From NCBI RefSeq assembly GCF_014698835.1, contig NZ_JACJTU010000021.1, forward strand, positions 86,608 to 150,607: a stretch of 64,000 nt of DNA, written 5' to 3'. The translations under genes were made by a program, and so were the position numbers. This DNA is from Nostoc paludosum FACHB-159. GTDB taxonomy: Bacteria > Cyanobacteriota > Cyanobacteriia > Cyanobacteriales > Nostocaceae. Under the pieces are notes generated by a model that ran no database searches, was not told the origin of the DNA, and saw only the letters and a program-made list of their open reading frames with translations. Position 1 is the stretch's first letter. The number at the start of each line of letters is the position of its first letter. Below are positions 1 to 8,157 of this stretch, one piece after another.

Positions 1-2
1 CT

Positions 3-98
3 GTTAGTCCGCGTGGTGCGCCAAGCGCAGCGCAAGCGCGATAGGCGGACTTTGCCTGTGTAGCCGCGAATTCCATTCGCCCAGCCTTAAGTTGACAC
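3..98 (+). repeat. Dispersed repeat, copy 1 (hairpin type)
   Basis: A block starting GTTAGTCCGCG, then a GC-rich insert at about 14-43, then GGCGGACTTTGCC and on to CGCCCAG and TTAAGTTGAC. The same string without the insert occurs inverted at 14509-14572. AGTCCGC pairs with GCGGACT to form a hairpin. It lies downstream of the sigma-like gene; no gene was seen in 1-185. Confidence 0.6.
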
Positions 99-185
99 CA
101 ATGAGCAATGGTGTGCCCCTACGACAGATGTGGTTTTTTCAAGCACTCCATATTTTGTATTTACCGTCAATGCGTAAGTCCTAAT

Positions 186-836
186 TCATAACAATCCCTC
201 CGATTCTGCGAATTTACGCAAACGCGGTAGACACTGACGTTGATAAAAACTGCTCAATGTCGGAATTGAGAGTCGGAATTCCTCAGACAACTCTCTCCAG
301 CTAACTTCCGGGGGTAGGCGTTTAAGAATTAACACCTGACAATTTACATCTGGACGCCCTTTGATGTAAGTACTGCGAAGTTCTCCATCAGAGTCTGCGT
401 TCGCCCAGTTCTCTAACTCTTCCAGAATTGGAGGTGTTTCGGGGTTAGCTGGTAGGTTATCTACAGGATCGATGGTTTCACTTGTTCCACCAGATGTAGA
501 CTGACGAATTTTAAGAGGGACTGTTGTGGCTTGTTCCCGGTTTTGATTAAGGTAAAAGTCTTGCAGTCTCCTTTTCAGGTAAGCATTCAGCCAGGTGATC
601 ACAGTACCATAAGCGGGGTCATATTTTTGGCCTGTCAAACCTTCACAAACATTACGGCAGAAATACAACCAAGTTTGTTGTAGTGCGTCTTGATAATAGG
701 GAGTACTTTCCCTCCAGAGTCTACTTGCCGTCAAACGAATAATCTGTGTGAGCAGCTTCTGACGCTGAGGGCTTCCAGGTGGGTATCCACAGGCTTCGGT
801 AACTAAGCGGCGTAGCTGTTCATCGAATTGAACCAT
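186..836 (-). CDS. Sigma-70-like RNA polymerase sigma factor family protein
   Basis: A 216-residue protein if the ATG at 836 is used; an upstream in-frame TTG at 854 would add six residues, and neither start has a clear ribosome-binding site. Residues of about 15-100 look like a sigma region 2 (aromatic/basic run with YFCRNV and WLNAYLKRRLQDF). The C-terminal 50 residues (SWRELSEEFRLSIPTLSSFY) look like a region 4 helix-turn-helix. A polar linker rich in T, S, E and P joins them. The length fits small ECF-like sigma factors common in filamentous cyanobacteria. The target promoters cannot be read from the sequence. It stands alone, with a G-rich STRR stretch upstream. Confidence 0.65.
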   Translation of the reverse strand: MVQFDEQLRRLVTEACGYPPGSPQRQKLLTQIIRLTASRLWRESTPYYQDALQQTWLYFCRNVCEGLTGQKYDPAYGTVITWLNAYLKRRLQDFYLNQNREQATTVPLKIRQSTSGGTSETIDPVDNLPANPETPPILEELENWANADSDGELRSTYIKGRPDVNCQVLILKRLPPEVSWRELSEEFRLSIPTLSSFYQRQCLPRLRKFAESEGLL

Positions 837-889
837 GACAATCTTCAGGAACAAAGCAAGAATATCTTAGTATTGCCTATAACAACGCC

Positions 890-1040
890 TTAGAAAATTA
901 CCTTTCATCAAGAAATTAGGGCATGGGGCATGGGGTATAGGGCATAGGGATGAGGGAGATGAAGGATATGAGGGAGTATGGGGGGAGGGGGGAGTGTAGG
1001 AAGCAGGGAGTAGAGGGGAGAATAATAACTCCTTAGTCAA
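890..1040. repeat. G-rich short tandem repeat tract (STRR-like)
   Basis: Iterations of GGCATGG/GGGATGA/GGGAGTA-type heptamers between the sigma-like gene and the DUF2330 gene. This is the heptanucleotide repeat style known from heterocystous cyanobacteria. No gene is visible in it. Confidence 0.6.
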
Positions 1041-1062
1041 CAGTCAACACTCCCCAATCTTT

Positions 1063-2466
1063 TTAATACAATCCAAACCAAGATAGAAAATTTTCCCACC
1101 AAGACAATCTCAAATTACTTACATTCAGTTTCATTTTGTTACGAATGTCTTGGATATTCCAGTTGGTGAGTTTCGCTAAAGTTTGCGCTTCTTGTTCAAA
1201 ACGCTTGGGTAAAGAACGCTTATATTCTCTACCCGCCTGACACTTGAGTTCTCCTTGGAAGGGATGTTGCAAAACATAACGCCCTTGGAAAGAATCACGA
1301 TTACCTGTTTGTTGGAATATCAAGTCTTCGGGGAATTTGTCGCGAGTGTAGCGCACATGCAACCGGGAGATGAACACACTACTTGTAGGAAACGGACGAC
1401 GAAAGTTCGGTGGTGCTGGCACACTACTTTCAGAATTATCATCTAACCAAAATACACCTGCTTGCTTGAGTTCTTCCTGGGTTAGGGGATCGGCAGAACA
1501 GGGATCGCAATTACTCATGTCCCAAGCGTATTCCAAAAAACCAACTTTCTTGTCTTCTTTGGTGTAGGCGGTTTGAAACATGGATTTGTAAAATTCACCA
1601 AATTCATTTTTCACAAATACAGGAATGTTGGCATCGGAGGGGATTTTCACTGTTCGGTAATTAGTGATTTCTGCCTGTCCTTCCGGTGAGAGGATGTAAA
1701 CAATTAAATCTTGCTCTGTGGTGGCATTAATCATGCCCAAACGAATTGGCAGCATGAATCTGGGTGACTGGTAAGAAATTTGTAGCGGGCGAAGGAACTG
1801 ATAACCAGATTTCTCGAATTTATCTAAGTTGACTTTAGCAACAAAGAATTTCATGGAGGAGCGGATATAGGGTTTAAGTAACTGTTTTGCCCCTCTAGGA
1901 ATTTTGTAGCCATTGCGTTGCAGCCAAGTTTCTAGTCCGCCAGATTCTTTAGCACTGAGAATTACAATGTCATATTCACCGACGTTAAAACGTGCTTCTA
2001 CAGTCACACCCAAACTAGCATCACCGCGTCTTGCGCCCGCTGATTCATTGCTTACCGCTGGCGCTGGTGCTGCTTGTGGTAGGGCATAGTCATAAAGCGG
2101 GGCACAAGGATCTGAGTCGAAATATTCGACTAATCGCGGCGCACTAAAAGCATCCAAACGTTCAATAATTTTGGGTTCTGTGACGCGGACTTGCTCTTTT
2201 TTTATTACAGTTGGTACGGGCACTACCATTGCAAAATCTTTGACTTCCCCTTGAAAATCGTTTGCCATTGTCAGAACGGTGCGATCGCCTTTGGCGTTGG
2301 CGAAGCCATCGCCATTCCGCGCTATTACCACCTGAGATGCTTTGTTATAAAGTTTTGTATCAGCCTTTGCTACATAAAATCCACAAAATGCCCAAGCTGT
2401 CGGCGCAAAGCACAAAACAACTACAATTGCCAATAATAATGGCGTCAAAAATCGCAAAAATTTCAT
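1063..2466 (-). CDS. DUF2330 family exported protein
   Basis: 467 residues. The first 27 residues (KFLRFLTPLLLAIVVVLCFAP then TAWA) form a typical Sec signal peptide ending in A-W-A, followed by FCGFYVAKAD, the conserved start of DUF2330 proteins (PF10092). The mature part is mostly beta-type and contains paired cysteines (DPCAP; NCDPCSADP), so it probably folds outside the cytoplasm. The function of the family is unknown. The next gene on the same strand is an RnfD/NqrB-like membrane protein 50 bp upstream, so the two are probably cotranscribed with the RnfD-like gene first; this pairing hints at an envelope redox role, which is inference only. Confidence 0.75.
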   Translation of the reverse strand: MKFLRFLTPLLLAIVVVLCFAPTAWAFCGFYVAKADTKLYNKASQVVIARNGDGFANAKGDRTVLTMANDFQGEVKDFAMVVPVPTVIKKEQVRVTEPKIIERLDAFSAPRLVEYFDSDPCAPLYDYALPQAAPAPAVSNESAGARRGDASLGVTVEARFNVGEYDIVILSAKESGGLETWLQRNGYKIPRGAKQLLKPYIRSSMKFFVAKVNLDKFEKSGYQFLRPLQISYQSPRFMLPIRLGMINATTEQDLIVYILSPEGQAEITNYRTVKIPSDANIPVFVKNEFGEFYKSMFQTAYTKEDKKVGFLEYAWDMSNCDPCSADPLTQEELKQAGVFWLDDNSESSVPAPPNFRRPFPTSSVFISRLHVRYTRDKFPEDLIFQQTGNRDSFQGRYVLQHPFQGELKCQAGREYKRSLPKRFEQEAQTLAKLTNWNIQDIRNKMKLNVSNLRLSWWENFLSWFGLY

Positions 2467-2494
2467 TTTATACCTCTGTATTTTTAAGTTAAAA

Positions 2495-2540
2495 GTTGAG
2501 AGTTAGGAGTGAGGAGTTAGGAGTTAAGGGTTAGGAGTGA
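2495..2540. repeat. GTTAGGA heptamer tract overlapping a gene end
   Basis: Tandem GAGTTAGGAGT/GAGGAGTTAGG units. They run into the 3' end of the RnfD-like gene, so its last residues (SSLLTLNS) and its stop codon are supplied by the repeat. Confidence 0.6.
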
Positions 2541-3410
2541 GGATTTATAAGAATTCTCGTCATCTTCTACACCCTGGGAAGCTAAAGCTAGATTTTCCTC
2601 ATCTCCCGTTTGCCAAGAAAACCTTGGTGCAGACCAGAGATAATCTATCAGGATGGTCGATGGTGCAAGGATAAATAGTGCCCAGAAAACTGCGGTGGAA
2701 ACAAAGAAATAATTTCGCAGGATAAAAGTTAATCCGGCGATGCAGATTGCCCAAATTACCCGCCCGATTCGAGAGTTGGGGATCGATCGCGGATCGGTGA
2801 TCATAAATAGAGCAAATAACAGTAAAGATCCGCTCATCAATCGGTGCCAGTAAACATCCCAAGTCCAACCCAGCCAGAAATTACGAATCGCCTCTAGTAA
2901 AGAGTACGCACCCAAAAAAGCTGCTGTGGTGTCCCAACGTCCAATTCGTTGCAAAACCATACCGCCAGTACCGGCAAATACTAGCCCATACCACCACTCT
3001 TCACCCCACTGTCCCGGTGAAACCCAAGCGTCACCGGTGAAAATCAAGGCACAAATAATGCCAAAATTCCCAGGATTAAAGAAATGCTTCTCGCCGACTC
3101 GCAAGATAAATTTGCTGGCGATCGCACTTGCTACAGCTATTGCCATTGTTGTCCAATGGTCAGCCCGCAACAGCAAGCTCAATCCTAAAGAAGTAATTAA
3201 AGCACTGCGAAGATTCAAGCTTTGCGCTTTGTTATTTCCAAATGACCAACGACCAAGGACTAATGACAATACCAATTGAGTTGAAAGACTTGTGGCGATC
3301 GCTACTGCAATCAATTCTGGTCGCAGTGTCCAGTCTCGCGTACCGATTCCCAAGACTAGGAACAAGCCGAGAAATAAAATTTGGTAGTCTCGTATATCTT
3401 TAAGCAACAT
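2517..3410 (-). CDS. RnfD/NqrB-like membrane protein (RnfABCDE subunit D family)
   Basis: 297 residues with about nine hydrophobic segments. The segment ALFMITDPRSIPNSRIGRVIW matches the conserved ITDP signature of RnfD/NqrB, where a nearby Thr carries covalent FMN in true Rnf/Nqr complexes. HFFNPGNFGI is also characteristic. No other rnf or nqr gene is nearby, so a complete ion pump is not supported; single RnfD-like proteins paired with DUF2330 are plausible in cyanobacteria. The C-terminal 40 residues are hydrophilic and end inside an STRR tract. The start ATG at 3410 follows no obvious ribosome-binding site. Confidence 0.7.
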   Translation of the reverse strand: MLLKDIRDYQILFLGLFLVLGIGTRDWTLRPELIAVAIATSLSTQLVLSLVLGRWSFGNNKAQSLNLRSALITSLGLSLLLRADHWTTMAIAVASAIASKFILRVGEKHFFNPGNFGIICALIFTGDAWVSPGQWGEEWWYGLVFAGTGGMVLQRIGRWDTTAAFLGAYSLLEAIRNFWLGWTWDVYWHRLMSGSLLLFALFMITDPRSIPNSRIGRVIWAICIAGLTFILRNYFFVSTAVFWALFILAPSTILIDYLWSAPRFSWQTGDEENLALASQGVEDDENSYKSSLLTLNS

Positions 3411-3575
3411 TACCCGCTAATTCAGGGATTCCCCGTAGATTTCTCATCAATTTAGACGAGTGTTAGCTGAAATAACATTGCTGTTACAGATTTTGTTACA
3501 AATATAAGCTGATGGATTTTATGTTGACTGTTGATGGTTGACGGTTAAGAGCCATCAGTCAACAGTTAACAGCCG

Positions 3576-3600
3576 AAAAACTCCTACGCTTCGAGTTTTT
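3576..3600. other. Stem-loop between divergent genes
   Basis: AAAAACTC pairs perfectly with GAGTTTTT around a 9-nt loop, and STRR-like GTCAACAGTTAAC repeats precede it. It looks like an intrinsic terminator in either direction but lies between two divergently transcribed genes, so it may shorten leader transcripts or be inert. Confidence 0.4.
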
Positions 3601-3719
3601 ATAGATTACCATTTAACCAAATATGCTTTATTGCCAGAAGTGTAGGTGTAGCCGGTCGCAGACATCGCAATTTCGCCAGCAACACCTACAAAAAGTTTTC
3701 AGCAGCAAAAAAACGCAAA

Positions 3720-4406
3720 ATGCAACTAGCTCCCCTGTTCCCAATTTTCTACCGCATTCTCCAGCCGAGTTTTCCCAATTGCCTTTGGATGGGCAATCCC
3801 CATAGTAAAGCGATCGCTTTGACATTTGATGATGGCCCCCATCCGCAACATACACCGGAAGTGTTAGCAGTTTTAGACCAGTACAAAATTACAGCAAGTT
3901 TTTTTTGGTTGGGTGTTTGCGTCAACCGTTCACCAGCGGTTGCTAAAGCTGTTAGCGATCGCGGACACTGGATTGGATTGCATGGTTACGATCATCGCTC
4001 TTTCCCCATGCTTTCACAAAATGAACTCAAGCAGAGTTTAGAAAAAACCCAAGTTGCCATCTACAATGCTTGCAATCTGCAACCCGAACAAGTGCGGGAT
4101 GTCCGTCCCCCCAATGGTTTATTTACACCTACTACTTTAAAGTTATTTCTTGAGTGGAATTACCGCCCAGTAATGTGGAGTGTTGTACCAGAAGATTGGG
4201 TGCGACCAGGCGTCAACACTGTGGTAAAACGAGTTATGCAGCAAGTCAAAAATGGTTCGTTGATTGTCTTACATGATGGTGTTTGTGGTGGACAAGATGT
4301 TGCTGCCACAATCAAAATTCTCATTCCTCAATTGTTACAACAAGGCTATGAATTTGTAACTGTTGATGCTCTATGGCAGCGTTCAGAGGGAACAGGGAAG
4401 CGTTAA
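3720..4406 (+). CDS. Polysaccharide deacetylase (NodB homology domain)
   Basis: 228 residues, essentially one NodB domain. Motif 1 TFDDGP is at residues 35-40 (D37 catalytic base, D38 metal). Motif 2 is H88-G-Y-D-H92, keeping both metal histidines although the usual Ser/Thr after the first His is Gly. Motif 3 RPPNG is at 129-133 and motif 5 LHDG at 184-187. The family removes N- or O-acetyl groups from chitin-like or peptidoglycan sugars. No clear signal peptide is present, so the compartment is uncertain. The gene is convergent with a Uma2 gene and separated from it by a palindromic tract that may end both transcripts. Confidence 0.85.
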   Translation: MQLAPLFPIFYRILQPSFPNCLWMGNPHSKAIALTFDDGPHPQHTPEVLAVLDQYKITASFFWLGVCVNRSPAVAKAVSDRGHWIGLHGYDHRSFPMLSQNELKQSLEKTQVAIYNACNLQPEQVRDVRPPNGLFTPTTLKLFLEWNYRPVMWSVVPEDWVRPGVNTVVKRVMQQVKNGSLIVLHDGVCGGQDVAATIKILIPQLLQQGYEFVTVDALWQRSEGTGKR

Positions 4407-4438
4407 CTGTTAACCGTTAACAGTCAACAGTTAACAAC
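4404..4438. terminator. Palindromic GTTAAC tract between convergent genes
   Basis: Repeated GTTAAC/CTGTTAAC/AGTCAACAG units form an extended inverted repeat exactly between the two convergent stop codons. The composition is like the STRR heptamer CAACAGT. A bidirectional terminator role is inferred from position; there is no long T-run. Confidence 0.4.
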
Positions 4439-4450
4439 CTAATAACATTT

Positions 4451-5206
4451 CTATTCAAAAGCAGGTAAATTATTAGGGTCAATACCTTGCGACTGCAAAT
4501 AAGCAATTAGTCTTTCTTTTTGCTGGCGTTCTTGTTCAGCACGTTGGCGTTCTTGTTCAATTTTTTCCACCGCCCAAGGTAACAAATTCCCATCTTTATC
4601 CCACCAACGCAACCAATAACCAGTATGAGCTTCTTTTGTTCCTTGCCATGTTCCCAAAAATAAGCCCATTGCATCTACGAAATGACGACCATTCTCGTCT
4701 GGTAACTTTAATTCATAACGTCCATTTTCCAATTGGTAATATTCCAATAAACCCCCATTTGGCTCAAAAATTATGTAAATACGAACTTGCAATATCTGTT
4801 CGTAAAAAAACCATCTTCCTGGCGGGTAAGTGCGCTTAACCGAATATTCTCCCCCGTCGCTATCAGAGAGAAATTCCATCACAATTAGTGGGATTTCACC
4901 TTCTAAAATTGGTGTGTAACTTTTGCGATTACTGATAACTTCTTTCACTGTTGTTACATACACCCAATCTGGCGCTTTAATCACCAGTTGTCCGTTGACA
5001 GTTGCACATAATCCAAAGTTGGAAGCGATTAACATTTGGGGTTGGATGAAACCACTAATTTCTAAACTTTCACGCAAAGCACCAGCTAATATTGGCTGAC
5101 CTGTATTCTCCACTGGTTCATCCTCTAGTTGAAAATCTTTGGGTAAGGCTTCCCAAGTTATTCTCAGTTGATTTGATGCTTTGCTTTCATTGAATTGGGT
5201 TATCAT
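4451..5206 (-). CDS. Uma2 family endonuclease-like protein (DUF820)
   Basis: 251 residues from the ATG at 5206; an in-frame TTG at 5224 would add six. The central part carries the DUF820/Uma2 PD-(D/E)XK-like pattern: IKAPDWVYV, then PLIVMEFLSDSDGGEYS, then FYEQILQVRIYIIFEPN. The C-terminus is a charged coiled coil (EQERQRAEQERQQKER) ending SQGIDPNNLPAF, a typical tail of the long Uma2 subclass. The family is hugely expanded in cyanobacteria and its biological role is not established; nuclease activity is presumed from fold. A second, shorter Uma2 gene is at 59081-59728. Confidence 0.8.
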   Translation of the reverse strand: MITQFNESKASNQLRITWEALPKDFQLEDEPVENTGQPILAGALRESLEISGFIQPQMLIASNFGLCATVNGQLVIKAPDWVYVTTVKEVISNRKSYTPILEGEIPLIVMEFLSDSDGGEYSVKRTYPPGRWFFYEQILQVRIYIIFEPNGGLLEYYQLENGRYELKLPDENGRHFVDAMGLFLGTWQGTKEAHTGYWLRWWDKDGNLLPWAVEKIEQERQRAEQERQQKERLIAYLQSQGIDPNNLPAFE

Positions 5207-5294
5207 AATCAATTCCAAATTCAAATTTCAATCTCTTTTTTAGCTGGGAATATCAAGTTTGATGAGCTAATATTCCCGCTAGTTTTGTTAATTC

Positions 5295-6272
5295 CTAAAG
5301 TTGATTTGTGGCTAAAAAAGCTTCGACTTCGGCCGCTGTGGGTTGAGAAGCGATCGCACCTGGTTTAATAGTAGTTAATGCCCCAACAGCACTAGCATAG
5401 GTAACAATGCGTTTTGCCGTTTCTGCATCGCGCAAGCTGTGGATACCATACTGGCTGAGTTGGTGAATAAATCCTGCTAAAAAGCTATCCCCTGCACCAG
5501 TTGTATCAACTACAGGAATGGAAAATGAGGGTAATTTACCTTCGTTTTCACCAAGACAGTAAGTGCAACCATTTTCTCCATCGGTAACTAATACTCCCTC
5601 AATGGTAGCCAGACGGTAAGTTATGGCTCCCGGATCGGCGGTTTCAAATAGCCATTCGGCTTCTTCTTTGGAAAGTTTGAGAAAATCGACTTTATTAAAT
5701 AATTCTGGAATTTTTTGATGAGCGATGTTTGGATCGTGCCAAAATACAGGACGCCAGTTGACATCCAGCACAATCTTCAGATCGTATTGTTCTGCTAATT
5801 CTAGGGCGCGGTGAACTGCTTCTTCGCTTTCAGGATAAGCTAATTCCAAAGTACCCAAAACTAGAAAATCTGCCTCTTGAAACAGTGAATCTGGCAATTG
5901 TTTGGCTTGCAGGCGAGTATCAGCAAATTCAGAGGTATCATGCTGACCAAATCCAGCAAAAGTGCGATCGCCAGCCAGATCCCGTATGACATAAACTTGC
6001 CGTGTTGGTGCTGTCGGATGGCGTTGCACCCCTGTTGTCTCTACACCCACATCTTGTAATAGCTTCACCAGTGCATTTCCTGGTTCATCTTCGCCAACAG
6101 CCCCAATAAAGGCCGTTGGCGTCCCCAACTTGACTAAAGCACAGGCCACATTAGCTGGTGCCCCTCCTGGGTAGGGAGTCCAGGATTTCACTTCTTCCAG
6201 CTTTAGCCCCAATTGATCGGCTAAACAATCAAACAAAATCTCACCAAGACACAAAACGCGGGGATTGCTCAT
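5295..6272 (-). CDS. PfkB-family carbohydrate kinase, probably fructokinase
   Basis: 325 residues, the normal length of ribokinase-fold sugar kinases. The N-terminal signature PGGAPAN lies at residues 35-41 and the ATP/catalytic signature DTTGAGDSF at 256-264, with D262 as expected catalytic base. These match fructokinase-type PfkB enzymes, which phosphorylate fructose with ATP in the cytoplasm during sucrose use. Exact substrate cannot be proved from sequence, and no sucrose gene is adjacent. Start ATG at 6272. Downstream, an inverted repeat at 5241-5283 precedes the Uma2 gene. Confidence 0.8.
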   Translation of the reverse strand: MSNPRVLCLGEILFDCLADQLGLKLEEVKSWTPYPGGAPANVACALVKLGTPTAFIGAVGEDEPGNALVKLLQDVGVETTGVQRHPTAPTRQVYVIRDLAGDRTFAGFGQHDTSEFADTRLQAKQLPDSLFQEADFLVLGTLELAYPESEEAVHRALELAEQYDLKIVLDVNWRPVFWHDPNIAHQKIPELFNKVDFLKLSKEEAEWLFETADPGAITYRLATIEGVLVTDGENGCTYCLGENEGKLPSFSIPVVDTTGAGDSFLAGFIHQLSQYGIHSLRDAETAKRIVTYASAVGALTTIKPGAIASQPTAAEVEAFLATNQL

Positions 6273-6430
6273 TTCATTTTAGATTTTAGGTTTCGATTTT
6301 GGATTACGAATTTCCAGTATAAAATCTACAATAATTGTTGCTATCTGTCGCCAGTTCTTCATAGAATTCAATAGCAATTTTTACTACTCAAACAACATAT
6401 ATGTGCCCCTAATGCATATTTCATTTGTCT

Positions 6431-6505
6431 CAGTAATTTAACTACGTTTATTATGTAAAACATGCTATATTTTTTACATTAAAATATTTGTTAGTTAAAT
6501 TACTG
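6431..6505. repeat. Large nested palindrome upstream of LuxR-type gene
   Basis: Outer arms CAGTAATTTAACTA (6431-6444) and its perfect complement TAGTTAAATTACTG (6492-6505) enclose inner arms ATGTAAAA (6453-6460) and TTTTACAT (6472-6479). The structure ends 131 bp before the start codon at 6637. It could be a regulator binding region or a cruciform-forming element remnant. Confidence 0.6.
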
Positions 6506-6636
6506 GCAACTTGAAATCGAAAGAAAATATTGACAATCGTATTACTGCTAACACTTGAAACCCCTACCAACAAAAGAATCTTCTAGAATTAAAAAGAGTG
6601 ATTAAGTACATATACCAAGGGAGGATAGAAATAGTC

Positions 6637-6900
6637 ATGGCTGGTGGCAAGTCTGAGACCCCTGTTAGTCTGTCAGACAGAGAGCTGCAAATAATCGACT
6701 TAGTGGCCGCTGGCTTAACTAACCAAGAGATTGCAGTGAAACTGGAAATTAGCAAGCGTACAGTTGATAACCATATCAGTAACATTCTCACCAAGACCGA
6801 GACAGAAAATCGAGTAGCTCTTGTCCGCTGGGCTTTACAGTGGGGCAAAGTCTGTTTAAATGATGTCAATTGCTGTCCTCTGCCTAACCAGATCGAATAA
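6637..6900 (+). CDS. Small LuxR/FixJ-type helix-turn-helix DNA-binding protein
   Basis: 87 residues from the ATG at 6637, preceded by AAGGGAGG about 12 nt upstream; an in-frame GTG at 6598 would add 13 residues. Almost the whole protein is a GerE/LuxR-type domain: SLSDRELQIIDLVAAGLTNQ, then EIAVKLEISKRTVDNHISNI as recognition helices. There is no receiver or autoinducer domain, so it is a stand-alone HTH like several regulators of heterocystous cyanobacteria. The C-terminal tail has two cysteines (NCCPLP), which might sense redox, though this is speculation. The upstream palindrome may control it. Targets are unknown. Confidence 0.75.
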   Translation: MAGGKSETPVSLSDRELQIIDLVAAGLTNQEIAVKLEISKRTVDNHISNILTKTETENRVALVRWALQWGKVCLNDVNCCPLPNQIE

Positions 6901-7019
6901 ACAATTGACTTGTTGTAACACGATTTATCTGGTGTAGTATGCTAAAAAGCAAGATTGAGTTTTACTGATTGTTCCTCTCCTCGCACATTAATTACAGTGT
7001 GAACACTCTACCAAAAGCT

Positions 7020-7079
7020 CCGAGTCCTTGACTCAGCAGGAGTTTATGTTGGTGCAGCCAGCTGAGCCTCCGGACTCGG
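7020..7079. ncRNA. Strong multi-part stem-loop, possible structured RNA
   Basis: CCGAGTCC (7020-7027) pairs with GGACTCGG (7072-7079) and, inside it, CTCAGC (7031-7036) pairs with GCTGAG (7061-7066), leaving a loop of about 24 nt. This is far more structure than neighbouring DNA shows. It lies 120 bp after the LuxR-type gene without a T-run. It may be a structured RNA, a 3' processing element or a dispersed hairpin. Confidence 0.35.
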
Positions 7080-7081
7080 AA

Positions 7082-7205
7082 ACTATGTACAAGGGGACAA
7101 GGGGCTAGGGGACAAGGGGACAAGAGAATAACTCCTAACTCTTGAGTCAACACTCAGCACTGCGAATCCCTAATTACCCAGTCCCCAATCCCCAATCCTC
7201 TATAC
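7082..7205. repeat. STRR tracts (GGGGACA, CCCCAAT types)
   Basis: Repeats of GGGGACAAGG followed by CCCAGTCCCCAATCCCCAAT. No gene is seen between 6901 and 7297 apart from the hairpin and this tract. Confidence 0.55.
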
Positions 7206-7297
7206 TCAATAACAAAAATTAGCAACAATTCAGTGATGCAAGCGCTACATTTGAAAGAAATCTACGTTGCTCCATCGGCTTGGAGAGCAGTGTTCCG

Positions 7298-7999
7298 ATG
7301 AATACTTCTGCTTCTTTTCAAGGTGGTTCTTTTCCCTTTGAATTTTTGAATTTTGATTTGACAACACCTCTGTCAGGAAAAGTTCCAACCTCAGAATCTC
7401 AACCCTCAGACTTTCCGTATCCCAAACAAGATACTGACTTACTTAGGCAACTGTCGTTCATTCCAGGGTTGAAAGAAATTTTGATGCTGCGGCAGGTTCA
7501 CGCATTAGAACATGCCACTGTTTGGGTTCTGAGCGAATCAAATAGTGCCTACCACACCACAGGAGAACCCAAGAAAGTTCAACTAGATAACGAACTATTA
7601 GGCGGTTTATCTACAGAGCAAGGATTCTACCTCTATGGCCAAGTGAATATCAGTGATTTGCGGCGTGCAGTCGCACTTGCCCGACATCGCATCACCGCTG
7701 GAGAATGGGATTTAGCAGTACATCCCCGTTGTGGCACAAATTTATCAGTAGCAATGCTCTTAACGGCTGGATTAGCTGTGGGCGCACATTTATTGTTACC
7801 ATTCCGGCCAATAGAGCAACTTATAGGTTTGGGGTTAGCGGCAACAACAGCTGCTGAACTCGCACCTGATTTAGGTTCTATGGTACAGCGTTACTTAACA
7901 ACCGCCATTCCTTTTAACCTAACAATTGAAAACATTACCCGTACACGTGACCTCTGGGGACGTGAAGCGCATTTTGTCCGGGTGAAATGGCAAGAATAA
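7298..7999 (+). CDS. Cyanobacterial DUF6391-type membrane-associated protein
   Basis: 233 residues from the ATG at 7298 (an in-frame TTG at 7280 would add six). The protein has a variable N-terminus, a conserved core RQVHALEHATVWVLSE, a paired-residue segment WDLAVHPRCGTNL, and a hydrophobic segment VAMLLTAGLAVGAHLLLPF that probably spans or enters the membrane. HALEHAT with a later HPRCGTN could coordinate metal. I associate this pattern with the uncharacterised cyanobacterial family DUF6391; the family name is from memory and not verified. Function unknown. Confidence 0.6.
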   Translation: MNTSASFQGGSFPFEFLNFDLTTPLSGKVPTSESQPSDFPYPKQDTDLLRQLSFIPGLKEILMLRQVHALEHATVWVLSESNSAYHTTGEPKKVQLDNELLGGLSTEQGFYLYGQVNISDLRRAVALARHRITAGEWDLAVHPRCGTNLSVAMLLTAGLAVGAHLLLPFRPIEQLIGLGLAATTAAELAPDLGSMVQRYLTTAIPFNLTIENITRTRDLWGREAHFVRVKWQE

Positions 8000-8070
8000 A
8001 GGAAGTGTTGACTGTTAACTGTTGACGAAGAGTAAAGAACCATTCTCCTTGTCCTTATCTCCCCATCTCC

Positions 8071-8119
8071 CCATACTTCTCTACGAGAGGCTGCGCCAAC
8101 GGCTTTGCTCAGTACAAGT
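8071..8119 (+). repeat. 49-bp dispersed repeat, copy 1
   Basis: CCATACTTCTCTACGAGAGG, then CTGCGCCAAC, ending GCTCAGTACAAGT. A second copy with a few changes is at 44553-44601 in the same orientation. Both sit among CCCCATC/CCCCATG-type STRR DNA. Confidence 0.7.
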
Positions 8120-8157
8120 CTCCCTATCTCCCCACTCTCCACTTCCCTAAAAAACTG

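Noticed and set aside
5241..5284. Inverted repeat GGGAATAT/ATATTCCC as terminator of the sugar kinase
   Set aside because: On the minus strand the stem is followed by A residues, not T, so it does not fit an intrinsic terminator; left as an uninterpreted hairpin.
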